A stretch of DNA of 64,000 nt from Acanthosoma haemorrhoidale (GCA_930367205.1 OV884009.1:83659189-83723188), one strand, 5' to 3'; positions 12,101 to 27,100 are shown, counted from the stretch's first letter. The notes: generated from the sequence alone by a model not told the origin. A program made the numbers and translations.

Positions 12101-15100
12101 CTCGCAGTTAGGGTACGAGGCTCCTACGATGTGGGCGGTGTAGATGTTGAACAGCAGGGGGCCTAGCACTGATCCTTGGGGGACACCGGCAGTGTATTTT
12201 CTTCGGGTCGTAGACGTGGTGCCTATCCGAACCGAAAAAGTTCTGCCTGTGAGGTATGAAGTCATCAGGTTCTGCAGCTCATCCGAGAATTCGTGTTCCC
12301 TCAGACGTTGGAGTAGGGTTTGGTGGTTCACAGAGTCGAAAGCTTTCGAACAGCCCAGTGAGATCATATCGGTGGCTCTGTTGCTCCGGACGTTCGATGC
12401 GACGTGGTTTTGCAGTCTCACCAAGTTGTTGTCCGCACTTAAGCCTGTGCTGAAACCAGTCTGATCTGGTGGGATGAGTTCTTGCGTCTCGCAGTGCTCG
12501 GAGAGATGTAGGTGGATGATTCTCTCGAACAGCTTCGAGAGTTGAGTCAGCAGACTGATGGGGCGGTAATGAGATGGCTCATAACCGCTTTTCGCTGGTT
12601 TCAGCAGGGGGACGACCACAGCGTGCTTCCAGTTCTGAGGGAAATAGTGCAGCCTGAAGCAGGTATTGTAACAATTTACAATATACCGATTAATAGTGTA
12701 GATAGATGTCAAACTCAATGGGAGTGGCTATACTTTCGAAACAGGGAAAAGGGAAAGCCATTCTTTAAACACTACCGTACGTTCGAGTTAAGATCAAGAG
12801 GAGCACATCTTCTTCAATTAGCAAATCGATTCATGGCCTTTTTTAATTATTTAAAATTCAGTATAGAGCATTAGCATACGGATTGGATTAGCCAGGGAGA
12901 CGGAAGGGAGAAGGAATGAAACCTCTCCTAGTGGAAAGAGGCTAGATCATGAATGAATGTGTTGTTGAGAATACCATGAAGGGTTCGGTTGTTGATATAG
13001 AAGGGAGACTCTCTTGAAGATGATTATGAACTGCATGGGTTGGATGAGAAGAATATGGAGGGCTTGGGATTTCCCCAGATGTAGTTAAAAAAGGTTCACA
13101 GGGAAAATATGATTAGGTGGGTGGGGAAGTGATTCAGGATGCAAAATATGAGTTCATCAGATGAAGCGGAAAAGACTTCGTAGAGAGGAAGCCACAGAGA
13201 GAAAGTTTTCGAAGGAGTGGCCATTTTGATTTGGGATCAGGAGAAGAGAAAAGGGTTTCATGGAAGTAGTTAGATTTCGTACCCTGGAATGTCGTGTTGC
13301 GTAATAAATAAAACATTAATTTAAAAAATACGGTTGGATTGGATAGTTGTTGGCTCTCAAAACTTTTCTTTTTGTAATATTTACCTCAAATTCTTCTTGA
13401 TTTAATATATTCATTGTTTTTGTAACCATATGAAAAAATCAAAACTTAAGCTTTTAAGAGCATATTTGCTGGGACTAGAGAAATCTTGAAAACCGTCGAA
13501 ACCGGGACGTTTTTCATAATTGACATTTTTAACCAAAATCATTCGAGGTGCTCTCAAAATTACAAGAACATACAGACAAACAAGATGAAATGACAATCGC
13601 CATGTGTCACAATGAAAGTAGAACCTCTACTCTATGTGCAGGCTGGGTATTAACCATCAATACTCGTAATGCTACCAAAGCAATGCAACTGGATTGAAAC
13701 TGTTTGTGCTTTTTGTAAATGTCTAGTGTTTATTCCATACTAAGAAGTTGAGGGAGAGTGGGTTATGAGACATACGCAGGCGGGAGGTACCTATGGAAGG
13801 GATGGATGTGGGAAAGGGGATCAAAGAAGGAGCGCGAAAATCTAAATGTAAATTATTTAGAAGTAGCCAAGCTACCATAAAGAAGTAAATCCATCATAAA
13901 TCATCATTACGTTATTTTTTACAAATTATAATTTAGCATTTACTTTGTATACAAAATGTCTAAATGTTTGCAATTAACATGCATTGAGAAGTCATCAGGA
14001 CAGGTGGTGACCCTCTCCCCGCCAAGACAGGTTGGAGGTTCGCATTGACCTAGACACCGAAGCAGATTGCATAAGACGGAATTCTGGGCCATTGCCCTCT
14101 TGAATACTTGCATCAAACTCAGTCTGTTCCGTGGTTCCTGGCCAATTTATTTATTACAACCATAATTTCTTTAGAATAATTATAAGGAAATTGTATCATA
14201 GCAACTATAAATAAACCAAATTAAGAATCAATATCAAGAGATGTCTGAGTTCGGGCCAGATTATCCGTGTCAGTTTTTTCAAAACCAGTTTTAAATTCAA
14301 TATCATCATGAAATACTATTCGTTATTTTTATTAAAAATACTTCCTTTTATTTGTTGAACTACCTTAGACATAAAAAATCACTTTTTCAAAACATAAAAC
14401 ATATTTCAATATCCGAAGAATTGTAAAAAAAAAAAAAAAAAAAAAAAATCGACGGATCAGCAGTCTTGCCATATTTGTTTAAAAAACATTAAAAGATTGT
14501 TTTAAAATTTTACTACATTTCTTATGAACTAATTCAATTTTTAAAATACAAATAAACGAATAAAGTGAAGAAACAATATCGAGAGATACAAACGTGGCCT
14601 ATAAATTTAATAAATGCTTATGAATAATATTAAATTTTATTCGTTAAACCATCTCTATCACTAAATATATTGTTTTTAGTAATGGAAAAAGTGGTAAATA
14701 CCGTACTAAAACACATTAATAGACACCTATTAAAACTGGCGTCGGCTTAATTAAAGAAACGATTTCTATTGCTGACTACCAAAACATATTGTAGTACCTT
14801 AGTAGTTCTTTTGCGTCCGTTTTCCTAATATGGCATGTTTATAATATGTAAACATGGTGAAAAAATCATAAATTTATATTTTAAATAGCTTCTGTGCTGG
14901 GATTTAAGAAAGTTAGAGAAACAGGCCACACTGGAATCAGGTTTAATTTTTGTTTGATGCTTTCCAACTTTGTATTTTAACCAAGATCAGCACATTTCAA
15001 AGTTTTGTAAATTGTACCAAAATATCATATAGATTGGACCATTTTTACGACCACCACCGCATAACATACTCAACAAAAAGTTGAGCCTCTCCCTTCGGAC

Positions 15101-18100
15101 TCGACAATCAACCGGATGAGCTCGAACGATAAATATTGCCTCTTAGTACGCTGGATCGGCCAGGATGGTAATTTTATTTTTCAAATTCAAATTAATTAGT
15201 TAGCAATATTTACATAATTAAAATAATCTTTTGTTTAAAAAAATCTCATCTATAGATATGAATAAAATCTTCATCACTTTCACATAAATTTTAATTTAGA
15301 AAAAAAAATTATTGGTGAAAAAAAAAATATTTCTACATAATATATTATGACCTAAGGCCTTTTCTTTAGGTAATTTATCTATATTAGCAATACTTTTAAG
15401 TAATTGATTCTCGCTGTGTTTACGTTTATTTATCAATTTTGTAGTAATGGCTTCTCAAATTACTAATTAAAATATAATCAGCTTTGTATATGTGGAATTT
15501 CACTATCGTAGTATACCTAAGTTTGTCCAATATCATTCTAGAAAACATATTTTGGATTACTTTTAATTTGCTGATATCGGTATGACTGACTAATGTGGGT
15601 TTTGCAAGCAAACTATCAATGAGGGGTTTATTGATTTTAAAATATCTATAATATAAACAGCTTTGGATTCCTCATGCAACTTTACTATTGTAGTGTACCA
15701 TGTATTGTCAAAAATTATTCTTAAAAACTTCTTTTGGATTATTTGAAGTTAGCTGATGTCGGTATAACTGATTAATACGGGTTTTACAAGCAAACTATCA
15801 ATGAGTAGTTTAATGATTTTAAAATATCTATAATATAATCAGCTTTGGATTCCTTATGCAACTTTACTATTGTAGTGTACCAAGTATTGTCAAAAATTAT
15901 TCTTATAAACTTCTTTTGGATTTTTGAAGTTAGCTGATGTCGGTATGACTGATTAATACAAGTTTTACAAGCAAACTATCAATGAGTAGCTTATTGATTT
16001 TAAAATATCTATAATATAATCAGCTTTGGATTCCTCATGCAACTTTACTATTGTAGTGTACCATGTATTGTCAAAAATTATTCTTAGAAACTTCTTTTGG
16101 ATTATTTGAAGTTAGCTGATGTCGGTATGACTGATTAATACAAGTTTTACAAGCAAACTATCAATGAGTAGCTTATTGATTTTAAAATATCTATAATATA
16201 ATCAGCTTTGGATTCCTCATGCAACTTTACTATTGTAGTGTACCAAGTATTGTCAAAAATTATTCTTAGAAACTTCTTTTGGATTATTTGAAGTTTGCTG
16301 ATATTGGTATGACTGATTAATACAAGTTTTACAAGCAAACTATCAATGAGTAGCTTATTGATTTTAAAATATCTATAATATAATCAGCTTTGGATTCCTC
16401 ATGCAACTTTACTATTGTAGTGTACCAAGTATTGTCAAAAATTATTCTTAGAAACTTCTTTTGGATTATTTGAAGTTTGCTGATATTGGTATGACTGATT
16501 AATACAAGTTTTACAAGCAAACTATCAATGAGTAGTTTATTGATTTTAAAATATCTATAATATAATCAGCTTTGGATTCCTCATGCAACTTTACTATTGT
16601 AGTGTACCAAGTATTGTCAAAAATTATTCTTATAAACTTCTTTTGGATTTTTGAAGTTAGCTGATGTCGGTATGACTGATTAATACAAGTTTTACAAGCA
16701 AACTATCAATGAGTAGCTTATTGATTTTAAAATATCTATAATATAATCAGCTTTGGATTCCTCATGCAACTTTACTATTGTAGTGTACCAAGTATTGTCA
16801 AAAATTATTCTTATAAACTTCTTTTGGATTTTTGAAGTTAGCTGATGTCGGTATGACTGATTAATACAAGTTTTACAAGCAAACTATCAATGAGTAGCTT
16901 ATTGATTTTAAAATATCTATAATATAATCAGCTTTGGATTCCTCATGCAACTTTACTATTGTAGTGTACCAAGTATTGTCAAAAATTATTCTTAGAAACT
17001 TCTTTTGGATTATTTGAAGTTTGCTGATATTGGTATGACTGATTAATACAAGTTTTACAAGCAAACTATCAATGAGTAGTTTATTGATTTTAAAATATCT
17101 ATAATATAATCAGCTTTGGATTCCTCATGCAACTTTACTATTGTAGTGTACCAAGTATTGTCAAAAATTATTCTTATAAACTTCTTTTGGATTTTTGAAG
17201 TTAGCTGATGTCGGTATGACTGATTAATACAAGTTTTACAAGCAAACTATCAATGAGTAGCTTATTGATTTTAAAATATCTATAATATAATCAGCTTTGG
17301 ATTCCTCATGCAACTTTACTATTGTAGTGTACCAAGTATTGTCAAAAATTATTCTTAGAAACTTCTTTTGGATTATTTGAAGTTTGCTGATATTGGTATG
17401 ACTGATTAATACAAGTTTTACAAGCAAACTATCAATGAGTAGTTTATTGATTTTAAAATATCTATAATATAATCAGCTTTGGATTCCTCATGCAACTTTA
17501 CTATTGTAGTGTACCAAGTATTGTCAAAAATTATTCTTATAAACTTCTTTTGGATTTTTGAAGTTAGCTGATGTCGGTATGACTGATTAATACAAGTTTT
17601 ACAAGCAAACTATCAATGAGTAGCTTATTGATTTTAAAATATCTATAATATAATCAGCTTTGGATTCCTCATGCAACTTTACTATTGTAGTGTACCAAGT
17701 ATTGTCAAAAATTATTCTTATAAACTTCTTTTGGATTTTTGAAGTTAGCTGATGTCGGTATGACTGATTAATACAAGTTTTACAAGCAAACTATCAATGA
17801 GTAGCTTATTGATTTTAAAATATCTATAATATAATCAGCTTTGGATTCCTCATGCAACTTTACTATTGTAGTGTACCAAGTATTGTCAAAAATTATTCTT
17901 AGAAACTTCTTTTGGATTATTTGAAGTTTGTTGATATTGGTATGACTGATTAATACAAGTTTTACAAGCAAACTATCAATGAGTAGTTTATTGATTTTAA
18001 AATATCTATAATATAATCAGCTTTGGATTCCTCATGCAACTTTACTATTGTAGTGTATTATTCTTATTAACCTATTAAAAATTATTCTTAAAAACTTCTT

Positions 18101-21100
18101 TTGGATTATTTGAAGTTAGCTGATGTCGGTATGGCTGACTAAGCCTAAACACGGCGCTGCGTAAGCTAGTACTGGCTTTACTATCAAACAGTAAATGTGT
18201 AGTTAATCCTGACGAGGAAGGCAGTGGCTATGCACTAAGTGGATGCGGACTTGACGAAGAGAGAGACGGCCAGCTTGGTCCCGTTATCGCTCCCCTAACT
18301 GTTAGCCTCAATAAACAAATTTTAAGGTTGTCCCAGTTCTGACCGGCTTCACCAGCGGTACGCAAGCACTAACCCACTTAGAGGCCGGATTTTTTTTTAT
18401 TGCTTGACCGCAGTTTTATTTTCACATAAATTCTCATAAAAAATGTTCGACTACATCGAAGGACTTTCACTCCCTCCATTAGCAACTTTAATATGTTATA
18501 AACATCCCTATTTAACAAGAATTGGTAGGAAATTAATATTGAAATATTATTATTATATTACTTTTTAAACTCTAAATTAAATTAACCTCGTTTTCATTTT
18601 TTCGTCTATTGTATTATCAAATCATGGATATATTTTTATTTCATTGGTGAAGTAAAGTACCAGCTGCTTTGTCGCAACAATTGTTGACTTAGCATAGATC
18701 AAAGAGGTAAATATAAGGCAATCCCCCACGGCAACGTTTGTGCCACTTGAGCTGGTGGCAATGCCGGCCCGAGCATTTGCTAAGACCTAAGTCCTAGAAG
18801 GTCCTAACTCTACTTCAGGTAACAAGTCTTGCATCCTTCCGAATACCTACTAACTCCCATGTTCGTCAGGTAGAATCAAGCAGGCCTATTTAAACGTTGC
18901 AGAACACTGTTCCAGAACTCGGGCCATGTTTGACCTGGCCGACTACAAACCAATGCCTAGGTACTCCTAGGCTCCACCATCGGTAGACTCTCACTACCTT
19001 CCTGAATCCACCCGCCTTTAGGCATTCCAGACCCCATATCCTTCTCATACATCCTTCAAATGGGACTACCCTTAGTGAAAGGCACCCATCAGTCCAAAAT
19101 TATTTTCCTTTTATTTTTCCCACATCCTATTTTTATAAGTTTGAGAGCTATGGGGGAAAAAAAAAAAAAAGTTCCAGAACTCTTTCTTCAAACTCTCACC
19201 TATATTCCATACCGTTCTCTCTATCCACCTTACCCAGTCACCCCTCCTGAAGAAGCTCTTAATTGCAATCTGTGAAATTGTCGTGAGTTGTTTTTATTAA
19301 TAATGTGTATTTATGTCTGTACTGCTGTGATGTAAATATGATATCAACGTGGGTTTTTATCACAATCACCTGTTGCCATTTTAGGGTGGGATGTAATTTT
19401 CTTCAATTAATTTAGAAAGATAAACATAACTGTGAAACTGTCAATAAAAGTTATGTAAAGTTCTCTGTGACTGTTTCTTTCGTTGCTATCGTTCATATGC
19501 CATTATGTATCATTATGTTCACTCTTTATATGTCTTTTATAATTTTACGTAGACTATTACTATATTTTGTGTATTGCGAAAAAAAAAGCTTGAGCTGTGA
19601 ATTGCTAACTCCCATATGAACATCAGTTGTGCCAACTTCGCCACGGACAAGTAGAAGCTACCGTCTTCGCGGAACAGAAAACACCCTTCTACTTTTCCAT
19701 AGTTTTATAGATCAATAAACTTACGGTTATAGTATACTCGATCCTACTCGTAGTCGACCCTGTTTGGTCAGAATAACGGCCTTCCGGATTGGTTGCAATA
19801 AGCCAACCTCTCATTGGTTGCGCGCAGAAATCTACCTGCCTCTATAAGGTATAAATTCCGAGTTTTTTTTATTCAGTCCGGAATCAGATACTTCAAGTGA
19901 ACACCGCACTCTCTCTCTGCAGTGGCACTTGCTGCTCTACTCGAACCATGGTTTGTATTTATGTCTATGACCTGTGCCCATTAGTGCGGTTGTCTTTTTT
20001 CGTCACAGATGATCTTTACGAGATATCTACCATATCACTTCAACGGAAACAGTTCTGATCAATGATTCTGCACATGCCTTTAAGGGCCAAGGTTTCAGAT
20101 CACTCGAGACTTTATCTCTACTATCCTTAAAAGATTCGTCAATCATGTTACCTACCATGTAAAAACGCCAGTTCATCGTATCCTTTCTAATTGTTCTCTG
20201 CTTTTCTAGTCTAATTTTGACAATGGTTTGGTGTTTGGTAGTATTTCTCTGTATTGGTAGGCACACTGTAACGTGGGATGAATCGTTTCTACATATTTGT
20301 CTAGGCAAACCAACTATATTTGATCGAACCCCACATATATGTTTTCATTGAATGATCAATCCCAGTTCCAGCATCTAATCTCTTGACTGTCCCTTTCGAG
20401 CTATTCGCCTATCCATTTCCCTCAATCTGTCGTCTTCAAAGTTTATTGTTATTTATCTTCATTTAATTGGTAATATTATTAATTTTGTTTAATTTACCAA
20501 CATTTTTTAAATCTATTTATAATGTAATATTAATATATTTAATGTGATGTCCTCTACTATTTAATTAATGTGATAATTTCTGTCTTGTTTTTTAGTTTTT
20601 GATAGTATATTTGGTGAAAACTATGAATTTAGCTAAATCAATGCACCTACTACGACACTAGAACTCTTGCAAAATTTTTTTTATTAGCTAAAGTTCAAAT
20701 ATTTTTGGGCCAGGGGGGAGAGTAGAACTACCTCTGGGAGGGCCAATCTACGGCCAGGTACTCTAACTGATCTACTGAATGGCCGATTGCGTACCAAAAA
20801 TAATTATTAATAATATTTTATTCGATATATATTTGCTAAGCGTGCAAAAAAATTACTTTAGTAAGAAGTTGTTTATGACAGAACTAACCTTAACAATCCC
20901 AATGACGATGTGCTCGAGACCCGGTCTGTCTGAGTAGTAGTGTAGGATCAAGTTGCCACCCTCCAGCTCGGTGCACCTGAAGGAGGGCGCCTTCATCCCT
21001 GGATAGAGGGTACCCAGGTGATCATGGAGGGCGTCTAAGTTCTGAAAATATCACCCTAATGATTAAAACTTATAAGGGTAAATCAATAAAATATCTTACT

Positions 21101-24100
21101 CTAATTTGAAACGTCAAATGCTATTCAATGCAGAAATTGATCCAGGCATTAGTCAGAACTCTACTTGTGTATAGTATACAGCAAAATATCCTCATAAAGA
21201 TTGTCAAATAGCGTTTATATGTACAGTGGTCAGTTTCCCAACCAAGACAAACTTAATACATGCATGGCGAGCTTCAGAAAAACTAGTAGCTGCAATTGAT
21301 TTAATTCGTCCAATTCTTAGCCTACACCAATAAGTATTTCATATACTCCCTTATGATATATCATAGAAACTTAACATAGGAACGGGATTCTAGACTGTAA
21401 GGAGATTTCCACAAATTGTTCAAAATAAGGTAAAACATTAACTTATAAAGACTTTGAGTAAGAGCATTTGATACACATCACTACATTAGCAGTAATCATG
21501 GCAGGTTGGATTTCGAAATAAATCAAGAGTTAGAGAATAGACAAAAAGGATTTCGAGACAAATAAGAAAATTCTAGCATTTAAATAAACATGTGTTTCTT
21601 TCACAGTAGGAAGCAAGCCTATGAAATTGGCGAGCCGAAAATAAGGCGCGAAAATGAAGTTCTAGTGAAAATTTATTGCAATAATAAGATTCTATTATTA
21701 GAAATATAAGCATTCGAGGAGAGACAGAGAGGGGCAGAGAAGAGTTAAGGAAATGGATGCGGGCTACTTCAAAACCCAGAGGCATTTTTTGTGCCATTTT
21801 TACTTATTTTTTATGATCATTCATATGAGAGTTGGTCCCAGAATAACGCAATCAAAAAATCAAAATAAAAATATTGTGATAAAATTACAATCTTCCTTAT
21901 TGGGCAATAAGTAATTGGGATCAACCCTCACATGCATCAATATTTACAAACAGCCCATAAACTTCCCAAATCTACATGGTTGTCACCTCCCACGCATGCC
22001 AAAAAGGAACCGGAGTCTTGGGAAGTCCCTCACGCTCCTCCATCAGCAGCATCACCGGATACGAGCCAGTTTAGGCTGACCAAGAGCGCGAAAGCCACCG
22101 ACACTCAGGACGTAATTAGAGAAACTGTCCATTGCTAGGACTCCCACTGTCACGTATTTATAGCAAATCACTGCTGCTTTAGTCTCCGAGGAGGATTATA
22201 GGGATGAGTGGGCGCAATGTAACGACTGTGCTAGGGGGTTAGGGGGGTTGGTTAATTTTCGATTGAATTTCATGAACTTGGAAGGGATGAGTTCTAGAAT
22301 GTAAGGTATATTAAGATCATTATGAAGGGTTTTGTTGCTGACGTAATAAGGGGCATTAACTATTGTTCTCAGGACTTTTGATTGAAAGGATTGGATACGA
22401 TTGATGTTCATACTTTTTGCTGTCCCCCATAGTTCTCCGTATGTCCAGATTGGCTTAAGTAGTAATTTTTAGATTAGTAATTTATTTCCTACTGAAAGAT
22501 GGGATGTCCTTCGAAGTAGTCTGTACAGTTTTCCAAAACGTCTGTTTAGTTCTTGTCTTTTTAGCCTCGTGTGTGGGTTCCATGTCAGCCTTTTGACGAG
22601 AAGGAAGCCTAAATACCGTACTGTCCGGATACATGAGGAGGGATGTGAGTGATGACTAGTGGACAGGACTTGCGGCAGAGGGTAAATGTTATATGGTAGT
22701 CCCAGAGTAAAGTTGTTTTTTCCGTCAATCTATATCTATTACGAATAAAATGGCACGAAAAGTTGGCATTGCCAAATCGGTTCTGAGACTGAATTTGTTC
22801 CGTGGAGGATATTTGTGGATTGATCGTCCTCGAGCCTTAGGCGGGCGGAATCGAGAGCAGGTGGTCGATAAGCGGAAGATTCGCTCATCTGAGTTCCGTT
22901 AGCTCGCGACCCGCACATTACCTCTTTTGGTCGGCGTCTCACTGGAGGTTCTCTCTGGTAATTACCACCACTAAAGATAAGGTAAAAAGTTAGTCCAGTG
23001 TTTGTAGCACTTTTTCACTGGCCAGACTAAAATAACTCTACATCTTACTAAAAGGCTATTTTAACTACTCTCTTGAGATTACAGTCCACTTAAAAGCCAA
23101 CATATGGCCAGGAAATTTCATTGGGTAACGTACTGAATAAGATGAGAAAATATTAATTTTTCAAAGTACCAAGTAGTCGATTATTTAACGACCCTCGTGG
23201 CTTTTATTTCTAAATTTATGGACACGGGGTCAGTTGGAACTACCGAATAAAGATCACTATGTTGAGTTTATGTCGTGAACACGAGTTTAGTGAAAGTTTT
23301 AATGATTATAGTTTCGAAATACAAAGCGCGAATTACATATCATTGTATTATTAAACGAAATGTCAGTTTATACAGATGACAGTGTTTTCCATGCAGACGC
23401 TACAAGGGACAGTGTAAAATTCCAGGACCCTAAGTCGAACAGGGGACTTTTAAAGATCTGAAGAGACAGACACAAACGTGAAAACAGAAAGGTTGCAAGT
23501 TTAAGAAATCACTAAAACCTAACGAAAAAAATCTCTTATTGTGTGTAACATTACCACTTAACTTGATGAATCTGTGGTCAGAGTTCGGTGGTACAAAATC
23601 AATGTAAAATTTTCATCATGAACACGTAATTTTGTAATAGTAGATGAGTATAAGAAACAGTGAGAACTAAACTACTGAAATATCTGAATTTTGGAAATTA
23701 TGTGCATAAGCAAAGCCACTATTAAAGCAATTTCCAACTGAAATAAAAAAAAAAAATTGAGTCTCTCTGTATACTGCTCAAAAATATATTGTGATATTTT
23801 TTTCATTTTGTTTACTTTACTTTTACTTCATCTTGTGTTTTATTATTATTTTTTAAATCACCACCTAAATATATAATGAGGTCTTTACATGCATTATTTA
23901 CAAGGATATTATTTATACTACTAAATTGAAAAACAACGACAAATGAATACAAATAATTTAATATTTAAAATATCCCCCTATTCATTTTTAAGCAGCTTAC
24001 ATATGACTAGGCGGGACTTCTACCTTAATTGCTATTTTAATTAAGTCTGATAATAAATACCTGCAAGAAATCTCTTGGTGTAGCTCCAAGTGCTTTTAAA

Positions 24101-27100
24101 ATCTGATCGTAGCCAGAATCTTGACAAAACTCGAAGAACATTTTGCCAAACAGCTCCAGAATTACACTGGCTGGTATCTCTGAAAAATAACAAAAACAAA
24201 TAAATGTAAATAATTGTTAATTAGTTTTGCAGGGAATGCAGGTACTATTTGATTGATCCAACGATATATGTTTTTTTATGACCACAATCGTAGTACATAC
24301 ATATAGGCCTGTTTAAAAATAAAACCTTGTGCTTCGGATTGAGAAATTAAGTTGGTATTATATCACATCGCACCTTCTCGTTCTGAGGACTATCAGTCGA
24401 AATGTGTGAAATGCATTTTAGCAAGTTTCGAACAAAGAAAGCTTCTATTTGATTGTTAGTCTTCTTGACACATCTTCAGGATCGAGTGCTATATTACGAA
24501 AGCGTCTGATGGATCATCCTTTAAACCACTTGCACTTTCAAATGCTACGAATTCCCTGAGAAGGATATCCAAACACAAGAGCTTACACTTAAATACAAAA
24601 GAGAAATTACATGCTTTCAACCACCGGATTTGGAGAAAATTCCGAAATGCACAAATAATTAATTATGATTCTGACTGTAACAAATCAAAATATCAAAACA
24701 CGATCGGCATATCAAACAAATGAAATAACGAGTAAGCTCGAAACCTGATTTCACAAGTTTAAATAGTCCATGACAGTTTAGCAGACACTGGTGACACTAC
24801 TGCTCCAAAACACTATTGACTCATAGAAGGTTTGACAGTCATCTAACTAATCACTAAACGATCCTTATTTGGCATTGGGTTGCTTTTATTTTGAGCATCA
24901 CATAGATATATATGCTTTATTTGCTTTCAGGAAATATTCCCATACAGATAGAGTTGGTCCCAAGAACTATCTCACATATATATATAAATAAATACAATAT
25001 ATAGTTTGGCTATGTGCCCCATAAATCAACAAATAAGTAGGTGAAGTTAGTACTTGGTCACATATATGTGCTCTATAAACTATTAGAAAGAACAAAAAAT
25101 AAAAACATTTAAACAAATAAAGACTCATCGGAATCTCCACAATATTGTTTATTATTAAAACGTTTTCACCAGCTCTAAGCCGCTACCCTTAGTTACTGAA
25201 ATAAAAATAAGAAGTCATGTGATGGAAAACATTAACCGTGCATTTGAAGGCTAGAAAATTAATTAATGAAAGGAGAAACAATAAATAACCCTGCAATCTA
25301 TATAAATAACATGACACCATAAAAGGGTTATACAATTAATCAATGGCTTACAAAACTAAGATGATATTAGATTCTATCACATTCCGGTGTTGTACACAGT
25401 TAAATAATATTTGTAGAGGAGAGTCTTTTAAAAGAAAATGAAAGAAAAGCTTTATTATGAAGTACAAACAAAACACTGGTATATTCAAATATTAAGAGTT
25501 ACGTTACTACATACTAGTTGGGATGTTTAGGGACGAGTGTCTGTGAACAATTGGGGACTGGGGCTAAAGCTGAGACAAATGTGTATAAGAGAAGGGTAGT
25601 TCCGGGAATTGGGAGGGATGCGGTCGGTTACTCAAAAAATAACAGCAAACACCAGTGACTTCCATGAAGTCACGAGGCAGGTATACTCTAGAAGGGGCTT
25701 GCTTCTACTTTTAGCATTATATATATAATATTAGGATTACAATATTCTTAGCATTATATAACTCATGACATTAAAAGAAAAGAGGAAATAGTGAGCATGA
25801 GGTTGCTAATATCCACCTATACCCAACGCCAAGTCAAGTAAAGTCAGTCCTACAGACAGCCCATTATAACCCTCCTATTATTTTTATAGATCGCATGATT
25901 TTGAAATTTTAGGTTATATCATATATATTATTAATTGAGTAGTCATAAAATTAATACATTGTGTTTTTTGGATGACAGCTTAGAGCTGCCAAAAACTTTT
26001 TGAATAATAAACCATATTGTGGAGAGATTGGTGAGTACTTATTTAAATATGAACATCCACAACCTGTTCAAACCAAATAACAATATATATTAAATATACG
26101 TATATAAATCAAGTTACATATAACAACCAACAATAACATGATTACAATTTTAATAGAAAACGGATACGAAGTTCCAAAAAAAAAAAAATTTCAAATGCTT
26201 ATTTACAATGAAAGATCTGTGTTTTAGAAGTTTCGTGGAATAATAACACAGCCTACTAGAGATTATTTATCATTGATTCCATTGATGATATCTGAAGGAT
26301 TTATTTCTGTAGGTTGTGATGAGGTTAGGTCTTCAAACCTGTTTTTGTTTCAAGTGATACATTTTGCTTGTAGATTGATTATATATATACCATTTCATTG
26401 AAGCTTAATTTTATTATGTATTTCCCTGAAAGTCTTGTCTTAGTAGGGTCCCATAAACGGACCATGGTGAAAGGTGAAATTAGCTGTAAGTACGTTTGAA
26501 TGAGAATGTGTGGCTCCTAAATATTTTAACATTTCCGACTGTGGGAAGAAAATAAAAGTTTCTTACGATCATGACATGAAAGATGATTATGAAGTGAATT
26601 CTGGTTTTGAATTCATTTTTTCTAGTATGATTGGTGTCTATAATTTGTGGGAACCAATTATATTTTAGCTATTATTTTTTTGGTTTTTTGTTGCTGTAGC
26701 AGTTTACTGTATCAACATCGGATATCGACAGTATTTCTTGTCGTCATAGTGTCACCCGATTTTTAGCACCATCGGAGCATTAAGTGGGACTGTGATGCAA
26801 CAATGTTTCATCAAACAGGATGAAGTTGCTTCGATGTTTTTAATGGGTTTTTGCAGCTGTCCGTCAACGTCCCATTTATATTACATATTATTAATGGAGA
26901 TGTCAACACATTTGATTTGATATCTCTCTCAACGTGATGGGAAACCCAATACTTTTGTCTATTAGTAATTTTATCAAGTAACTATTTAATTTCTGACACT
27001 TCATAATGTGTTATGGTGTTTCAAGTATCCATCAAATCGTTCCTTGATGTAAATACTATGCCCCTTTAGGTTTAACAGACAGACGCAGAGGTCAAAATCT

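Noticed and set aside
12144..12874. Plus-strand frames of 106 and 120 codons
   Set aside because: Antisense shadows of the LINE reverse transcriptase on the minus strand.
16147..17971. Five near-identical 63-residue minus-strand frames
   Set aside because: They are the same fragment of RT repeated in the type A monomers of the array, with stops between, not a gene family.
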